DNA of 64,000 nucleotides from Phaffia rhodozyma (taxonomy: Eukaryota > Basidiomycota > Tremellomycetes > Cystofilobasidiales > Mrakiaceae): contig JACGZH010000006.1 of assembly GCA_014706385.1 (NCBI GenBank), forward strand, positions 992,001-1,056,000, given 5' to 3'. Under the pieces are notes generated by a model. That model had not been told where the DNA came from, searched no databases, and was given only the letters and a program-made list of their open reading frames with translations. Both the position numbers and the translations under genes were made by a program. Positions within the stretch are counted from its first letter, which is position 1. Every line of letters begins with the position of its first letter. Shown piece by piece: positions 24,525-33,876 of this stretch.

Positions 24525-25153
24525 CCTTGATCTCTTGATTGTCTATCTACTCAGATTCTTTGGATACAGAGATTCAGAGACGGATACATGCTGCCATAGC
24601 CAGACGCAAGTCAGTCCATTCTGACCTTAATCCTTCTGTTGAGTGAAACACGACCGTTTCAAAAGATGTTGTACCAAAGTTCTTACTGGTATACAGGCCC
24701 GGAAAGATACAGTTGGTCTTTGATTGATGGCCAAGCACCCGATCGAGACCAAAGGCAGGGTGTAGTCGAGAGACGGGTATATGCGGTATGGCCGATTTGC
24801 AGGCCAAAGGATAGGTATAAATACAGTCTACTAGCACTGACGAGCAGGAATATCTCGTAGACCAAAGACTCAGCAGCTTTGTATCGATGGAAGACCTTCT
24901 GTAGTTCACCTCTCTTCAAGACAACCTGAGGTGCCGATTGAGTGAGCTAGGAGTTGAGAATCGAGAGTTGGGAGCGACAAGATGGCTGACGGAGTGAGAG
25001 GTAAAGGTCACGTGCGTGGCGTTCAAACAGCTGTGAGACACAAGTTTCTGCTCTTGATTCACCCAACTCCTTCAAATATAACACAATCGTCGAACACCAA
25101 CGTCCACTCTCAACTGCCTTTCTTGTAGATTTGTTAAATAGAACGACATCAAC
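24525..25153. promoter_or_regulatory. Divergent promoter region of TEL1 and BUD20
   Basis: These 629 bases separate two divergent starts. An RTCACGTG octamer is present at 25007-25014, 140 bp upstream of the BUD20 ATG. A 111-codon minus frame at 24574-24909 and a short plus frame from about 24981 exist, but neither resembles a known protein. Confidence 0.5.
25007..25014. promoter_or_regulatory. RTCACGTG E-box upstream of BUD20
   Basis: A perfect GTCACGTG lies 140 bp upstream of the BUD20 start and about 480 bp upstream of the TEL1 start. It matches the fungal Cbf1-type site. Confidence 0.45.
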
Positions 25154-26155
25154 ATGGGACGATTAAGAAGATCAAGGTAATTGGTTCTTGCTCGATTGGC
25201 ATGTTTCGGTTATCCAGAAATTTCTCAGGCCTGATATCATTGAGAAAATTTAATTATCTCACTTATCACTTTTACCCACTTGCCGGATTTTTACCATAGA
25301 ACTCACAAAGGTTTGTTTCACTTGTGCGATACATTGATTCTCGTGTCCAATCTTTCTGATTCGTGATTAACACATGCTCCCAATTTGTGTTATTCGTATC
25401 TGCAGCCCAGCGTGATGTACACCGAGCCGCTGTTAGTATCCCTACTATAAGTCATCCTTGAGCGTCTGCTCTTGACTGTCACTTACCTATCATTTTTCTT
25501 GCATCTCTTATTCGTAGCGAACCCGAGCTAGGACTAGAGATCTCGACTTAATTCAGAAGCATGATCTTGATCCCATGAACCGAAAGAAGCTCGAGGCCCA
25601 GGAGCTTGATGAGGACAAGCCCGGATTGGGACAGCACGTAAGACCAGCCATGTTGTTTTTGGTTTGTCGCCAGGAGTCTCTTTATTGACAATCGTGTATT
25701 CTTCTTCAACACCACAGTACTGTGTTGAGTGTGCTCGGTTCGTACAAGCTCTATCTTTCCAGGCCTTCTGCGCATGATTTAATCCAACAACCTCTTGATT
25801 CCGACTTACAGATATATGGAAACGGATGCTGCTCTCAAGACCCATTGGACAACCAAGCTTCACAAGTCGGTCTCCTTCTTCTCGCATATTCTTCTTGGTT
25901 TGTTTAATTTGAGTCGATTCTAACATATCCAAGGGTTTCCTCGATCTACAATTCCTGTCTTGTGCTTCCTGTTCACTCAGGCGTCGATGCAAAACCCTTT
26001 TGGAGCCGGCTCACACCCCGGAGGAGTCTGCACGAGCTGCCGGCCTTCAAGCTCCGGATAACAGGCAACGAGGACCTGAAGAGATCAAGCGGTTCGCTCC
26101 TGCTGCCTCTGCTGCTGCTGCTGGAGAGGGTATGACCGTCGAATCCTCTACTTGA
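25154..26155 (+). CDS. BUD20: Bud20/ZNF593-type C2H2 zinc-finger ribosome export factor
   Basis: Seven small exons give MGRLRRSRTHK, AQRDVHRAA, RTRARTRDLDLIQKHDLDP, DEDKPGLGQHYCVECAR and YMETDAALKTHWTTKLHKRR, then LLEPAHTPEESARAAGL. This follows the whole length of Bud20/ZNF593. The C2H2 finger uses the two Cys of CVEC and the His residues of KTHWTTKLH. Family knowledge: Bud20 shuttles with pre-60S particles and helps their nuclear export. The last exon can end in two ways. Unspliced, it stops at 26155 after GEGMTVESST. If the GTATGA after GAG at about 26130 is used as a donor with an acceptor at 26388, the protein ends in an acidic EDEDDG at 26405. The donor at 25738 is GTTCGT. Confidence 0.92.
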
Positions 26156-26651
26156 TTTGGCATTTCTTAGAGTATATCCACGTGTTTCTTGATCTTCATT
26201 TTCTGCACTTGCTCTGTTATCGTTGTCATCGCCATCGTCTCATTTCCATTTTGACTCCTGTTTCTTCAAGTCGAGTGGTTTCATCTTGCGATCCGTGCTA
26301 TCGTATTGTACTTGTATCCGCTTCTATACTTTTCTCTTCTCAACGGGGATTTTTTCTTTCAAAATAATGTTCTACTGCACTTGTCTAGATGAGGATGATG
26401 GGTGAACAGCGAAAAATATGCTTCATGGAGAAGTTGAGAGACTTCGGTTGTCAAGCAGGACCAGTGTCGTCGTCACATTCACAATGTTAACAAAAAAGAA
26501 AAAATAATATCAGCGATGATCACATCGAGAAGTGCTTCCTGTGTACACCCCCTTACGTCTGAGGACAAAAAAATTACCTATCTATCACAACCATCATCTT
26601 TCAAGATCATTCCAAAGGGACATCATAGATTTCATTTTTGAAAGAGAGAAC

Positions 26652-28998
26652 ATGTCCCACCTGGCGCCCTCCAGTCCTCCGCTCGCGCATCGAGATCGAA
26701 CCGGCAACTCTATCAGTATCCTCAACGGCAACTCTCCCATCAGTTATCCAGATGATGCATATGGTCATTACGTAGGAAGCAACCAGTCTCCTTCTTCGAG
26801 CTCTAGTCGTAGTGGAAGCTCTTCCCAAGATAACTCTGACTCGGAGTCTGAGGAAGAAGAGTTTGACATGTTGCCTTACCGTCCTGTCCCATCCTCCTCT
26901 TCGCAACCGTTATCTGCATCCGTACCAGAGTTGTCGTCAATGATGATGGCAGCAAACGCTCAACTACCAAGTGGATCGGCATTTCCTGGTAGCCCGAGTT
27001 CTGATAGATCCTCCAACCGATCTTCTTCGCCACCAACGTTCCGTCTGCCTTCGTATACAAAGCCATACGATCCAATCATCAAAAATTATGGAAGGGGGGG
27101 AGGGAGAGCGGTGGATTTACCTCTACGAAAGTCAGAGTACGACCACGCGCTGAGGAATCCTGGAGACGGAAGCAAGAACATGCTGAGAGGATGGGTCAGA
27201 CAACCAGAAGAGGGCGAGAAGGATGATGTGTACAAAAAGAGGAGTATGGGGAAGGAGAGGCAGGAAGATGGCGGCGATGCCAAGAGAGGGAGATTGACGG
27301 AGGAGAGGAATGGAGATGTAGCTGCCGTCGCTTCACATTGTACGTCTTTCTTTTTCTACTGAATCGTTGGCACATTTCGTCTTTATAGGCTCAGCCAACT
27401 AAACCTTTTGCTTTCATCTCCCACCATCGTTCAAACCTCAGATAACCATCGTCCGGAAGTTGGTCGCGAGAACCGCAAATTCTCTCCGATCTTTGGGCTA
27501 AAAGCTTTCAACAATTGGATCAAATCCGTTCTAATCGCCAAATTTGCTCGGCGCGCCATTCCTGGTGGAGGGGGTGTACCGAGGAATGCGCGACCTCGGG
27601 GCCGAGTGTTAGATCTGGGATGTGGAAAGGGAGGAGATTTATTGAAGTGGAATTCTGCCAGGATCGAAATGTATATTGGATTCGGTACGTCTCACACGAT
27701 TGCATCGCTCCGGATCATTTCTACAACTCTGGTGTTTTGCCTGACCTGACGATTCTTGCGGTTCATTTCAACGGGGATCATGGCTTTGTGATCTAGACAT
27801 TGCCGAGGTCTCTGTTCAACAAGCTACTACCCGTGCTCGAGATATTCGAACAAGGAACTTTAATTATGATTTCCATGCCCTTGATTGCTTCACTGTGGGT
27901 TATGCTCTAGCTATGTTCTCTCCGAACGATCGTGAATCTTACAAGATACTTTTGCCCCCCCCCCCCCAAAAAAAAAAAACTAAAAACTCACAGGTTCCAA
28001 TAACCGACGTAATCACTATCAGACAGCCTTTTGATCTAGTGACGATGCAGTTCTGTATTCACTATGCGTTCGAGACAGAGCAAAAGACAAGAATGATGTT
28101 GAGAAACGTGACGAAAAACTTGAAGTTAGGAGGCATGTTCATGGGTACCGTACCCAACGCTGAAAAACTTGTGTAAGTAGCAATTTGCTCGTCTTATTTT
28201 ATTTCTTCTCTCATTCTTTAACGGGCTAGCTGTAAGCTCATCATGGCATGATGAATTGCGGAGGATTTAGTGAGCAACTGCAGAGTATACCGGAAGACGC
28301 TGAGGCTTTGTCCTTCGGAAACGATGTCTATTCTGTAGAGTTTGACTCTCGAGAAGGTATGATCAGACTTTCCTACATGGACAAAGTTGATGCCATGGCT
28401 GACTTGTTCTGTCTCTTATAGAGTTCCCTATCTACGGTCATAGGTATTCTTTCTTCTTGCAAGACGCGGTGGAGGATGTTCCAGAATACCTGGTTCACTG
28501 GGAGAACTTTGAGCGGTTCGTACATTATGATTTCTGTTGGAGTCTGACATACCTTTTTCCGACCCGACTGGATAAAGGTTTTGATTTCGTCCTGTTTCTT
28601 TTTCGTCTCAATCGTAGACTTGCGTCGGAGTATGGTCTAAGACTGATCTACAAGAAGGAATTTTATGAGTAAGTCTCTTTTCTCTGTTGCATATATCCAT
28701 TCAGGGGAGTCAGAAACAAGTCGTTTAATAGTTGAGTGACCGGCCACCTTTTTACTTTTCCGATAGGGTATTTGATGAAGAAAGAGATGTACCGGAGTTC
28801 ACAGATCTTCTAGGTAGGATGAAAGTCGTAGATTCAAACGGTGAATCAGCGATGACGGAGGATCAATGGGAAGCCGCTAGTAAGCCATTGTTCTTCTCTC
28901 TCTGCACTTGTTTTGTCCGTCCTTTCCGATTTATTGACCATTGTTTGCTTCCTCTGTCTCCAGATCTGTATCTCGCTTTCGCGTTCGAAAAGATCTGA
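26652..28998 (+). CDS. ABD1: mRNA cap guanine-N7 methyltransferase
   Basis: The N-terminal 200 residues are Ser-rich and disordered. The methyltransferase domain follows: SPIFGLKAFNNWIKSVLIAK, then the SAM-binding motif I RVLDLGCGKGGDLLKW. Across an intron come DIAEVSVQQATTRARD, FDLVTMQFCIHYAFE, LKLGGMFMGTVPNAEKL, FPIYGHRYSFFLQDAVEDVP and EYLVHWENFERLA. The gene ends with WEAANLYLAFAFEKI, the usual end of Abd1 proteins. Family knowledge: it transfers a methyl group from SAM to N7 of the mRNA cap guanosine in the nucleus. One intron carries a homopolymer run of 13 C then 12 A (27955-27979). The donor at 28515 is GTTCGT. The ATG at 26652 is the first in a good context that leads into the Ser-rich segment. 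Confidence 0.93.
27955..27979 (+). repeat. Homopolymer run C13-A12 in an ABD1 intron
   Basis: Thirteen C are followed directly by twelve A within an intron that precedes VPITDVITIRQPF. It is probably a slippage-prone tract or a pyrimidine/purine filler; no function is seen. Confidence 0.8.
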
Positions 28999-29124
28999 TG
29001 GAGCCGTCTTATGCACTTTCAGTAATCATCTATCGAGTAAGGAAAGAACAGGTTGCGGTTTCGTCTCTCTTATAGACAAACGAACGTGTAAACAAACATA
29101 TGTATCTGTAGGGGCCTTTGGAAT

Positions 29125-31221
29125 CTAAAAAACTTGTGGTCCATCTTGAGCTAGTTCGACGGACACATCACCCATAAGCTTCCTATCTTGATCCTCATCA
29201 TCCTGCTTGTTGACCACATCACCTTGGACCCACATCGGTCCTCGATCGTCCGAGAACGGCCTGGACTGTCTTCCACTGACTACTTTACATTGATCGACTA
29301 CGTATTGAAGTGTTCCCTCGAGAAAAGTTTCGCAAGCAATTATGGTATTGCTAAGAACCTTGAGGGGAGAACAGGTCAATCCTGTCTTCCGGTTGACTAG
29401 AAGGAATAAAAAGAAAATTTAGAGAGTCAGAATAAGATTACTGAAGGCGCAAAAAGGGAATTTTTTGGACGAACTCAAACCGGGAAGGATTAGCTAGCAT
29501 GAAATTAAAACGGATAAAATGATGGGGAAAGATGTCAGAGAATAAGTTGACTAGTTAATCTTGACAAAACAAAAATTGGCTTCTTACAAAGACGTCACTG
29601 AATGAAGGATGGGTAGATCCAGCTTCAGTACCCACAGCCCCAATTGACAAAGAGAGACACATCAGCCATCTCGTTTGTCGTCGCTTCAAAGATGGAGGGA
29701 ACACAGCTTACGAATAGAAAACACAGTGCTTCCTCCTTTGAAAGTAGGCACTGCATCCAACAGTCTGTCGAAATCGTCTGAATCTGTAAATTCCTCCGAG
29801 TTGACGGAGAGGACGGGACAATGGATGGTACCCTCCCAAGGGTCAAGACGTTGCATAGCAGGGTCAGTGGCTATGACTGCTCGCGGTTTGAATCGAGGGT
29901 CGGCGCCGGCAGAGATCTGTGGAGAAACACAGAGATAGTATATACTGTCAGCGTTTTACCTGATGAATTAGAAATATGATCAATTGGGAGACTCACCACG
30001 GCTGTACCTCCCAAAGAATGTCCAGCAAGAATGACCCTGTCGGTATCCAAACTTCCCTCCCAGTCCTTGCCTCTGAAGTCTTCCATTATCCCACCGTGGT
30101 TATCTCGAATTTTGATGGAACCGGTGATCAGCTTGAGAGTTTCGATCACACCATCGATCTCGGCAAGTCGCATGCTGACTTGATCATGTCGCAGTCGAGT
30201 ATCATCGATCGGCTGGTCTTTCAATTCTGGCCAACTAACAGGGGAGAAGGATATCAGGAGTCAGTAGAATTCGAGATCAGGAGGGGAAGAGGGGGGGGGG
30301 GAGGGACAAGGAAGGAAGGGACAGACTTGACGTCTGTGTAACGCATGAACTCCATTTCTTTGGTAGTCCCATCCGCTGTAGATATCATTTTTCAGTTCAC
30401 GCTAAAGGTCAGGATGGGAAGCTTGAAGACATGACGAAACCGAAGAACTCAGTAGCTTCACGCACGAAAGGTAATGATACTCCAGGGCGAACTTCCATCC
30501 CTATGCTCTACCGCAGCAACGACGTATCCTCTAGATGCCATTTCTCCACAGAATGCAGAGTACATCAATCTGCTACATCCGACGCCATGAGAAAACACGA
30601 TGACAGGCCAGGGCTGGTTCTCGGGTGCTCTAAGAAGCGGGGCGTCTTTGAACGCTGGAAAAGTGGTTCCTCGGATGGCGATACCCGCGAAGAACCCTAT
30701 GTCAAGGACGAGGGAGAAAGAACCCGGTAAGATGGAATGAGCTTGAACCGAAATACGTATGGACAGAGAGGTTTCGTACGAGCTATCGAGTTGTAAAACC
30801 AGTTGGTGATATGTGCCATGCGCAAGAATCCGGCAACTGTCTGAGCCAACCTGAAGAGTTTCCAAAAATAGAGCGCTTAGAGCAAGGGATGACACCGAGT
30901 ATCCGAAAATAAAAAGTATAGAGGCTCTACTGACTTTGGGAACCACATCACTTTTGAAGCCTGATCGTGCGCTGGCTTGCATGGGTAGAACAACGTATAA
31001 AGCACCGTATTGAGCTCGAATCCTACTCTCGTGCCTTTGATCGGATCGGCCAAAGCAAAAGACCCGATGAGCCTAGTCTCAACAGGGAACTCGACGTCTC
31101 TGGCACCGACCGAGTACGATCCGCTGTACGAAGGCAGAGTCCTGGTGAGCAGAGCGCCACAAGGGTTGTGAGCTTTGATGGCCTTGACGTCAGAGTCGTG
31201 TGGTACCAGGTTTGCAGTCAT
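29125..31221 (-). CDS. Platelet-activating-factor acetylhydrolase-like esterase
   Basis: The exons encode [72 protein letters not shown] and [20 protein letters not shown]. The nucleophile elbow is [12 protein letters not shown], catalytic Ser near 30010. Further on are [17 protein letters not shown], an [14 protein letters not shown] block and the probable catalytic His in THPSFSDVF near 29600. The order and motifs match the plasma/type-II PAF-acetylhydrolase (Lp-PLA2) family. Known reaction: hydrolysis of short or oxidised sn-2 acyl groups of phospholipids. No signal peptide is obvious at the chosen ATG 31221. An in-frame ATG at 31269 would add 16 residues. The gene shares a 320 bp divergent promoter with the TMA23-like gene. 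Confidence 0.88.
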
Positions 31222-31388
31222 CTCAGAGTCTAGATATGTGAGTCTCTGAGCTCTTGATCGATCGATCAACCAAGAGAGAAAAAAGACGAGAATTGATCAA
31301 GAAGGATTGCGTGGATGAAAAAGGAAGGATAGACTGAGAACAGAATGAGATCGCATGCTGTTAGTAACCGGTATGACGTCGACACATG

Positions 31389-31436
31389 TATATCACGTGA
31401 CTCACCAGGGCCGGTCATTGCGAGTCACGTGATATA
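31389..31436. promoter_or_regulatory. Inverted repeat with two RTCACGTG E-boxes in PAF-AH/TMA23 promoter
   Basis: The left arm at 31389-31403 reads TATATCACGTGACTC and the right arm at 31422-31436 is its exact reverse complement. The arms are separated by 18 bases. Each arm contains CACGTG within RTCACGTG (31392-31399 and 31424-31431). The right arm runs into ATATATAAG, which is TATA-like. The element sits about 170 bp upstream of the PAF-AH-like start and 105 bp upstream of the TMA23-like start. Confidence 0.6.
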
Positions 31437-31541
31437 TAAGTAATTTTGCTTCTTTCTGCTTTTGAAATTTCCTTCGAATCCTCCTTCTGTTGTGCACTTG
31501 GTCTCTCTTTCGATTTGTATCGTGGTTGGCCCGTTCGTTTG

Positions 31542-32357
31542 ATGTCGTTCGACGCTGGTGCTCACCTCAAGAAGCAGGGCTGGAAAGGGAAGGGCGAAGG
31601 TTCGTTGACAAATTCATCGAATCTCAAGATGATCCTACGATTGATCGATCTTGACTAACGTTGTGTCCTGCTTCCACCAGCCTTCAAGCAAGGCCACCTG
31701 TCCCGCCCACTTCCTGTAAAGGTCAAAAACAACTTGGGAGGAGTTGGAAAGGATCGGATCGAAGATTTTCCATTCTGGGATCATGTGTTTGCTGCTGCCG
31801 CATCATCCATCATCATCCCTTCTCCTTCTTCGTCTGGGTCGTCTGACGTGGGGTCGCCAGCTCCGGAAGAAAGCCCCAGCGTTGATCTCGTCCCTCAGAC
31901 GATTCACCGAACGTTGACTGGGATTATCTCTCCTTATGCTCCGACGCATCATTCCTCCAAGTTGGCCACTGTCTCTCCGGCCACTCCGACTGAACCTTCG
32001 TCAGCTCTTAATTTGAATCACTTTGCGTACGCCAAACGGGTTCTTGCCAAGCGGGAACTCTACGAACGATTCTACAAAGGCCGAACGATCGCTACTACGT
32101 TGGAAGAAGCAAAGGTGCCATTAATCGTCACCCCTCCGCCCGTTTTGTTGACGGTGACCGCATCGACGGAGTCTTCGTCGTCGTCGTCGAAGAAGCGAAA
32201 GGCCAGCAAAGAGGTAGAGAGCGAGGCAGAGCGCAAGCTCAGGAAGGATGCAGAGCGGTTAAAGAAGCATGTCAAGAAGATGAAAAAAGAGGAAAAGAAG
32301 GACAAGAAAGAGAAGAAGGCGAAGAAGGAGTCAAAGAGGCCCAATGTTGTTACGTAA
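31542..32357 (+). CDS. TMA23: Tma23-like nucleolar G-patch protein
   Basis: Two exons encode MSFDAGAHLKKQGWKGKGEG, then AFKQGHLSRPLPVKVKNN, LGGVGKDRIEDFPFWDHVF. This is the short G-patch-like start of the Tma23/PinX1-related group (KKQGW..G.G, then PLPVK.K...GVG..., then FWDHVF). A Ser/Pro-rich spacer follows. The segment LNHFAYAKRVLAKRELYERF is conserved in such proteins, and the C-terminus is a Lys/Glu-rich charged helix of about 70 residues. Family knowledge: yeast Tma23 is a nucleolar protein linked to ribosome biogenesis. The donor at 31600 is GTTCGT. Downstream spliced sequence carries two snoRNA-like elements, which may belong to the same transcript. Confidence 0.8.
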
Positions 32358-32696
32358 ACCGGGCTCCTTCTTTCGGATTCTTCGATGAAAGAATCCATCC
32401 TAATTGAATACAGTGAGTCTTTTTCTCTTATCATGCTACGTACAGATCTATTCTGATTGCTCTGAATCTGCTGCGTTTTCTTCCTGTGTGAAACTCAGCT
32501 TCGAGTGATTGGCTCGCTCATCTGCTTGACCGCCTGAGCAGACGAACAAACGGGGACACCCGATTACAGTGTTTCCTCAGTACTTGTGTGAGTTTGGTTT
32601 TTCTACTTTTTTCCATAATTCCATCAATTCTGCAATATTTGATGAGAAGAGCGGCGACGGGGAAGAGAGGCTTCTTCTAGGCAGGGGAAAAGAAAA

Positions 32697-32797
32697 GAGG
32701 ACAAAATGATGAACATATCAACTCAGCTCACTACGATCGCTCCTAGGAAAAGCGAAGTGAAATTATCTTTCGATTACCATTTGTGTATCTGATTCCT
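32697..32797 (+). ncRNA. Probable box C/D snoRNA, copy A
   Basis: Box C ATGATGA is at 32706-32712 and box D CTGA at 32789-32792. Terminal stem: GAGGA (32697-32701) pairs with TCCTT after box D. An internal hairpin TCGCT-CCTAGGAAA-AGCGA sits near 32736-32754. A paralogous element lies 419 bases downstream. The conserved strings between copies are TATCAACTCAGCTCACTACG after box C and GATTACCAT followed by TGTATCTGA before box D, which are candidate guide segments. I could not assign a target. Confidence 0.65.
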
Positions 32798-33114
32798 TAA
32801 ATCTTTTCCCTTCCGACCTTGAGAAGAAAGAAGGATCTTTTCCCGAGTCCCCTCTGCTCATTTGTTATAGCTTTCATCTCGCATAAGAGCCCAATGTACT
32901 GACTGTCTTTGGATTCTTCTGCGGTGATTTACAGTCGCCAGCGATGGTCATATGTTCGTCTTTTGACTTTAAAGACGCTATCCCCTCAATCATCCCTTGT
33001 CAAGTCACGAGGTCAGTACTGTCTTTTCGTTGCGATATTCTCCTATATATTCCTCGAATCCCCTTGAGTCGATGTCTCCTCCCCCCCCCCCTCCTTTCCC
33101 CCTTTCCTCTCAAA

Positions 33115-33212
33115 GAGAAACAAAATGATGAACGTATCAACTCAGCTCACTACGAAGCTCCTAGGAAAAGCTTGTGAATTTCACTTGATTACCATATATG
33201 TATCTGATTCTT
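33115..33212 (+). ncRNA. Probable box C/D snoRNA, copy B
   Basis: Box C ATGATGA is at 33125-33131 and box D CTGA at 33204-33207. Terminal stem: GAGAA (33115-33119) pairs with TTCTT. Internal hairpin: AAGCT-CCTAGGAAA-AGCTT. Compared with copy A, both stems differ in sequence but stay paired, while the hairpin loop CCTAGGAAA is identical. It lies in the next intron of the same spliced stretch. A run of eleven C (33081-33091) precedes it. Confidence 0.65.
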
Positions 33213-33430
33213 CCCGACACCTCCCCTACGCTTCTTGATCGCTTCGACAACTTTCTCAGTCGTCTTCTTTTTTTGATACCTTTGTGCTAAAAGGATTGAA
33301 ATCTGACTACTATTTTGTCATCCTGTTGCTTTTCCGCATTTAAAAGTTAGGACCCACTTCCTGGGCATGATCGAAGGAGAAGCGCATGGCCGAACCAACC
33401 CACCGGAGGTTAAGCACTGGTTCAACCAGA

Positions 33431-33876
33431 TTGGTCGTGCACATGTCTGGCTCATCTACGCATCCGATTTGTCAATAACCCCCTTTTCCCTTTTTCTTCT
33501 TCTTCCGTTCTTCACTTTCCTCGTTCATTCCAAAGCATCAAGAGTAGTATTCTTGTTGATGACGGTAGATCAGGCTGGATGGACCCTTTATTGTTCGGGG
33601 AACGATGAAATCGAATGGAATTCAAGTGAAACGAAACACGATTTAAAAATCTAGAGATAACCACGTGAGAAGCACGAACACAAAACCAACGGGCTGCTTG
33701 CTTGCTCTTACGATGGTCACATTGATGTAGTACGACTTGATTCAGAAGGAGAGAAGAAGCAAGATATTGGCACAACCGGGCTCATAAATAAACTCCTCAC
33801 CCCTTCCTCTGTTCGAGAGATTAAAGAAAAGATAGAGAGATAGAAAGAGAAGGCGTCGAGGCTACGATCGATTGGA
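33431..33876. other. Intergenic stretch before the carrier-like gene stop
   Basis: I see no conserved frame here. A 95-codon frame starting at 33367 runs into low-complexity Phe/Leu sequence and is probably chance. The region holds the end of the spliced non-coding stretch and the 3' region of the minus-strand membrane protein. Confidence 0.4.

Larger units (their letters stand above)
32358..33430 (+). ncRNA. Probable spliced non-coding stretch (TMA23 3' UTR or separate host RNA) carrying snoRNAs in introns
   Basis: No long reading frame is present after the TMA23-like stop, yet splice-like signals are regular. Donors GTGAGT occur near 32412 and at 32588. An acceptor TTTACAG ends at 32934, and a 77-base exon (32935-33011) precedes a donor GTCAGT at 33012. 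An acceptor follows near 33346-33350. The two snoRNA-like elements lie inside the introns 32588-32934 and 33012-33346, with nearly equal distance (142 and 139 bases) from D box to acceptor. Whether the exons are the 3' UTR of TMA23 or a separate RNA cannot be told from sequence. Confidence 0.45.

Noticed and set aside
24574..24909. 111-codon minus frame between TEL1 and BUD20
   Set aside because: It lies in a divergent promoter, lacks splice or family support and overlaps other frames equally well.
32700..33210. Direct repeat read as a mobile-element footprint
   Set aside because: There are no terminal inverted repeats or target duplications; C/D boxes, paired stems and intron placement explain it better as snoRNA duplication.
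33367..33654. 95-codon frame after the snoRNA stretch
   Set aside because: Probably contains an exon of the non-coding stretch running into intron-like low-complexity sequence; no conserved protein.
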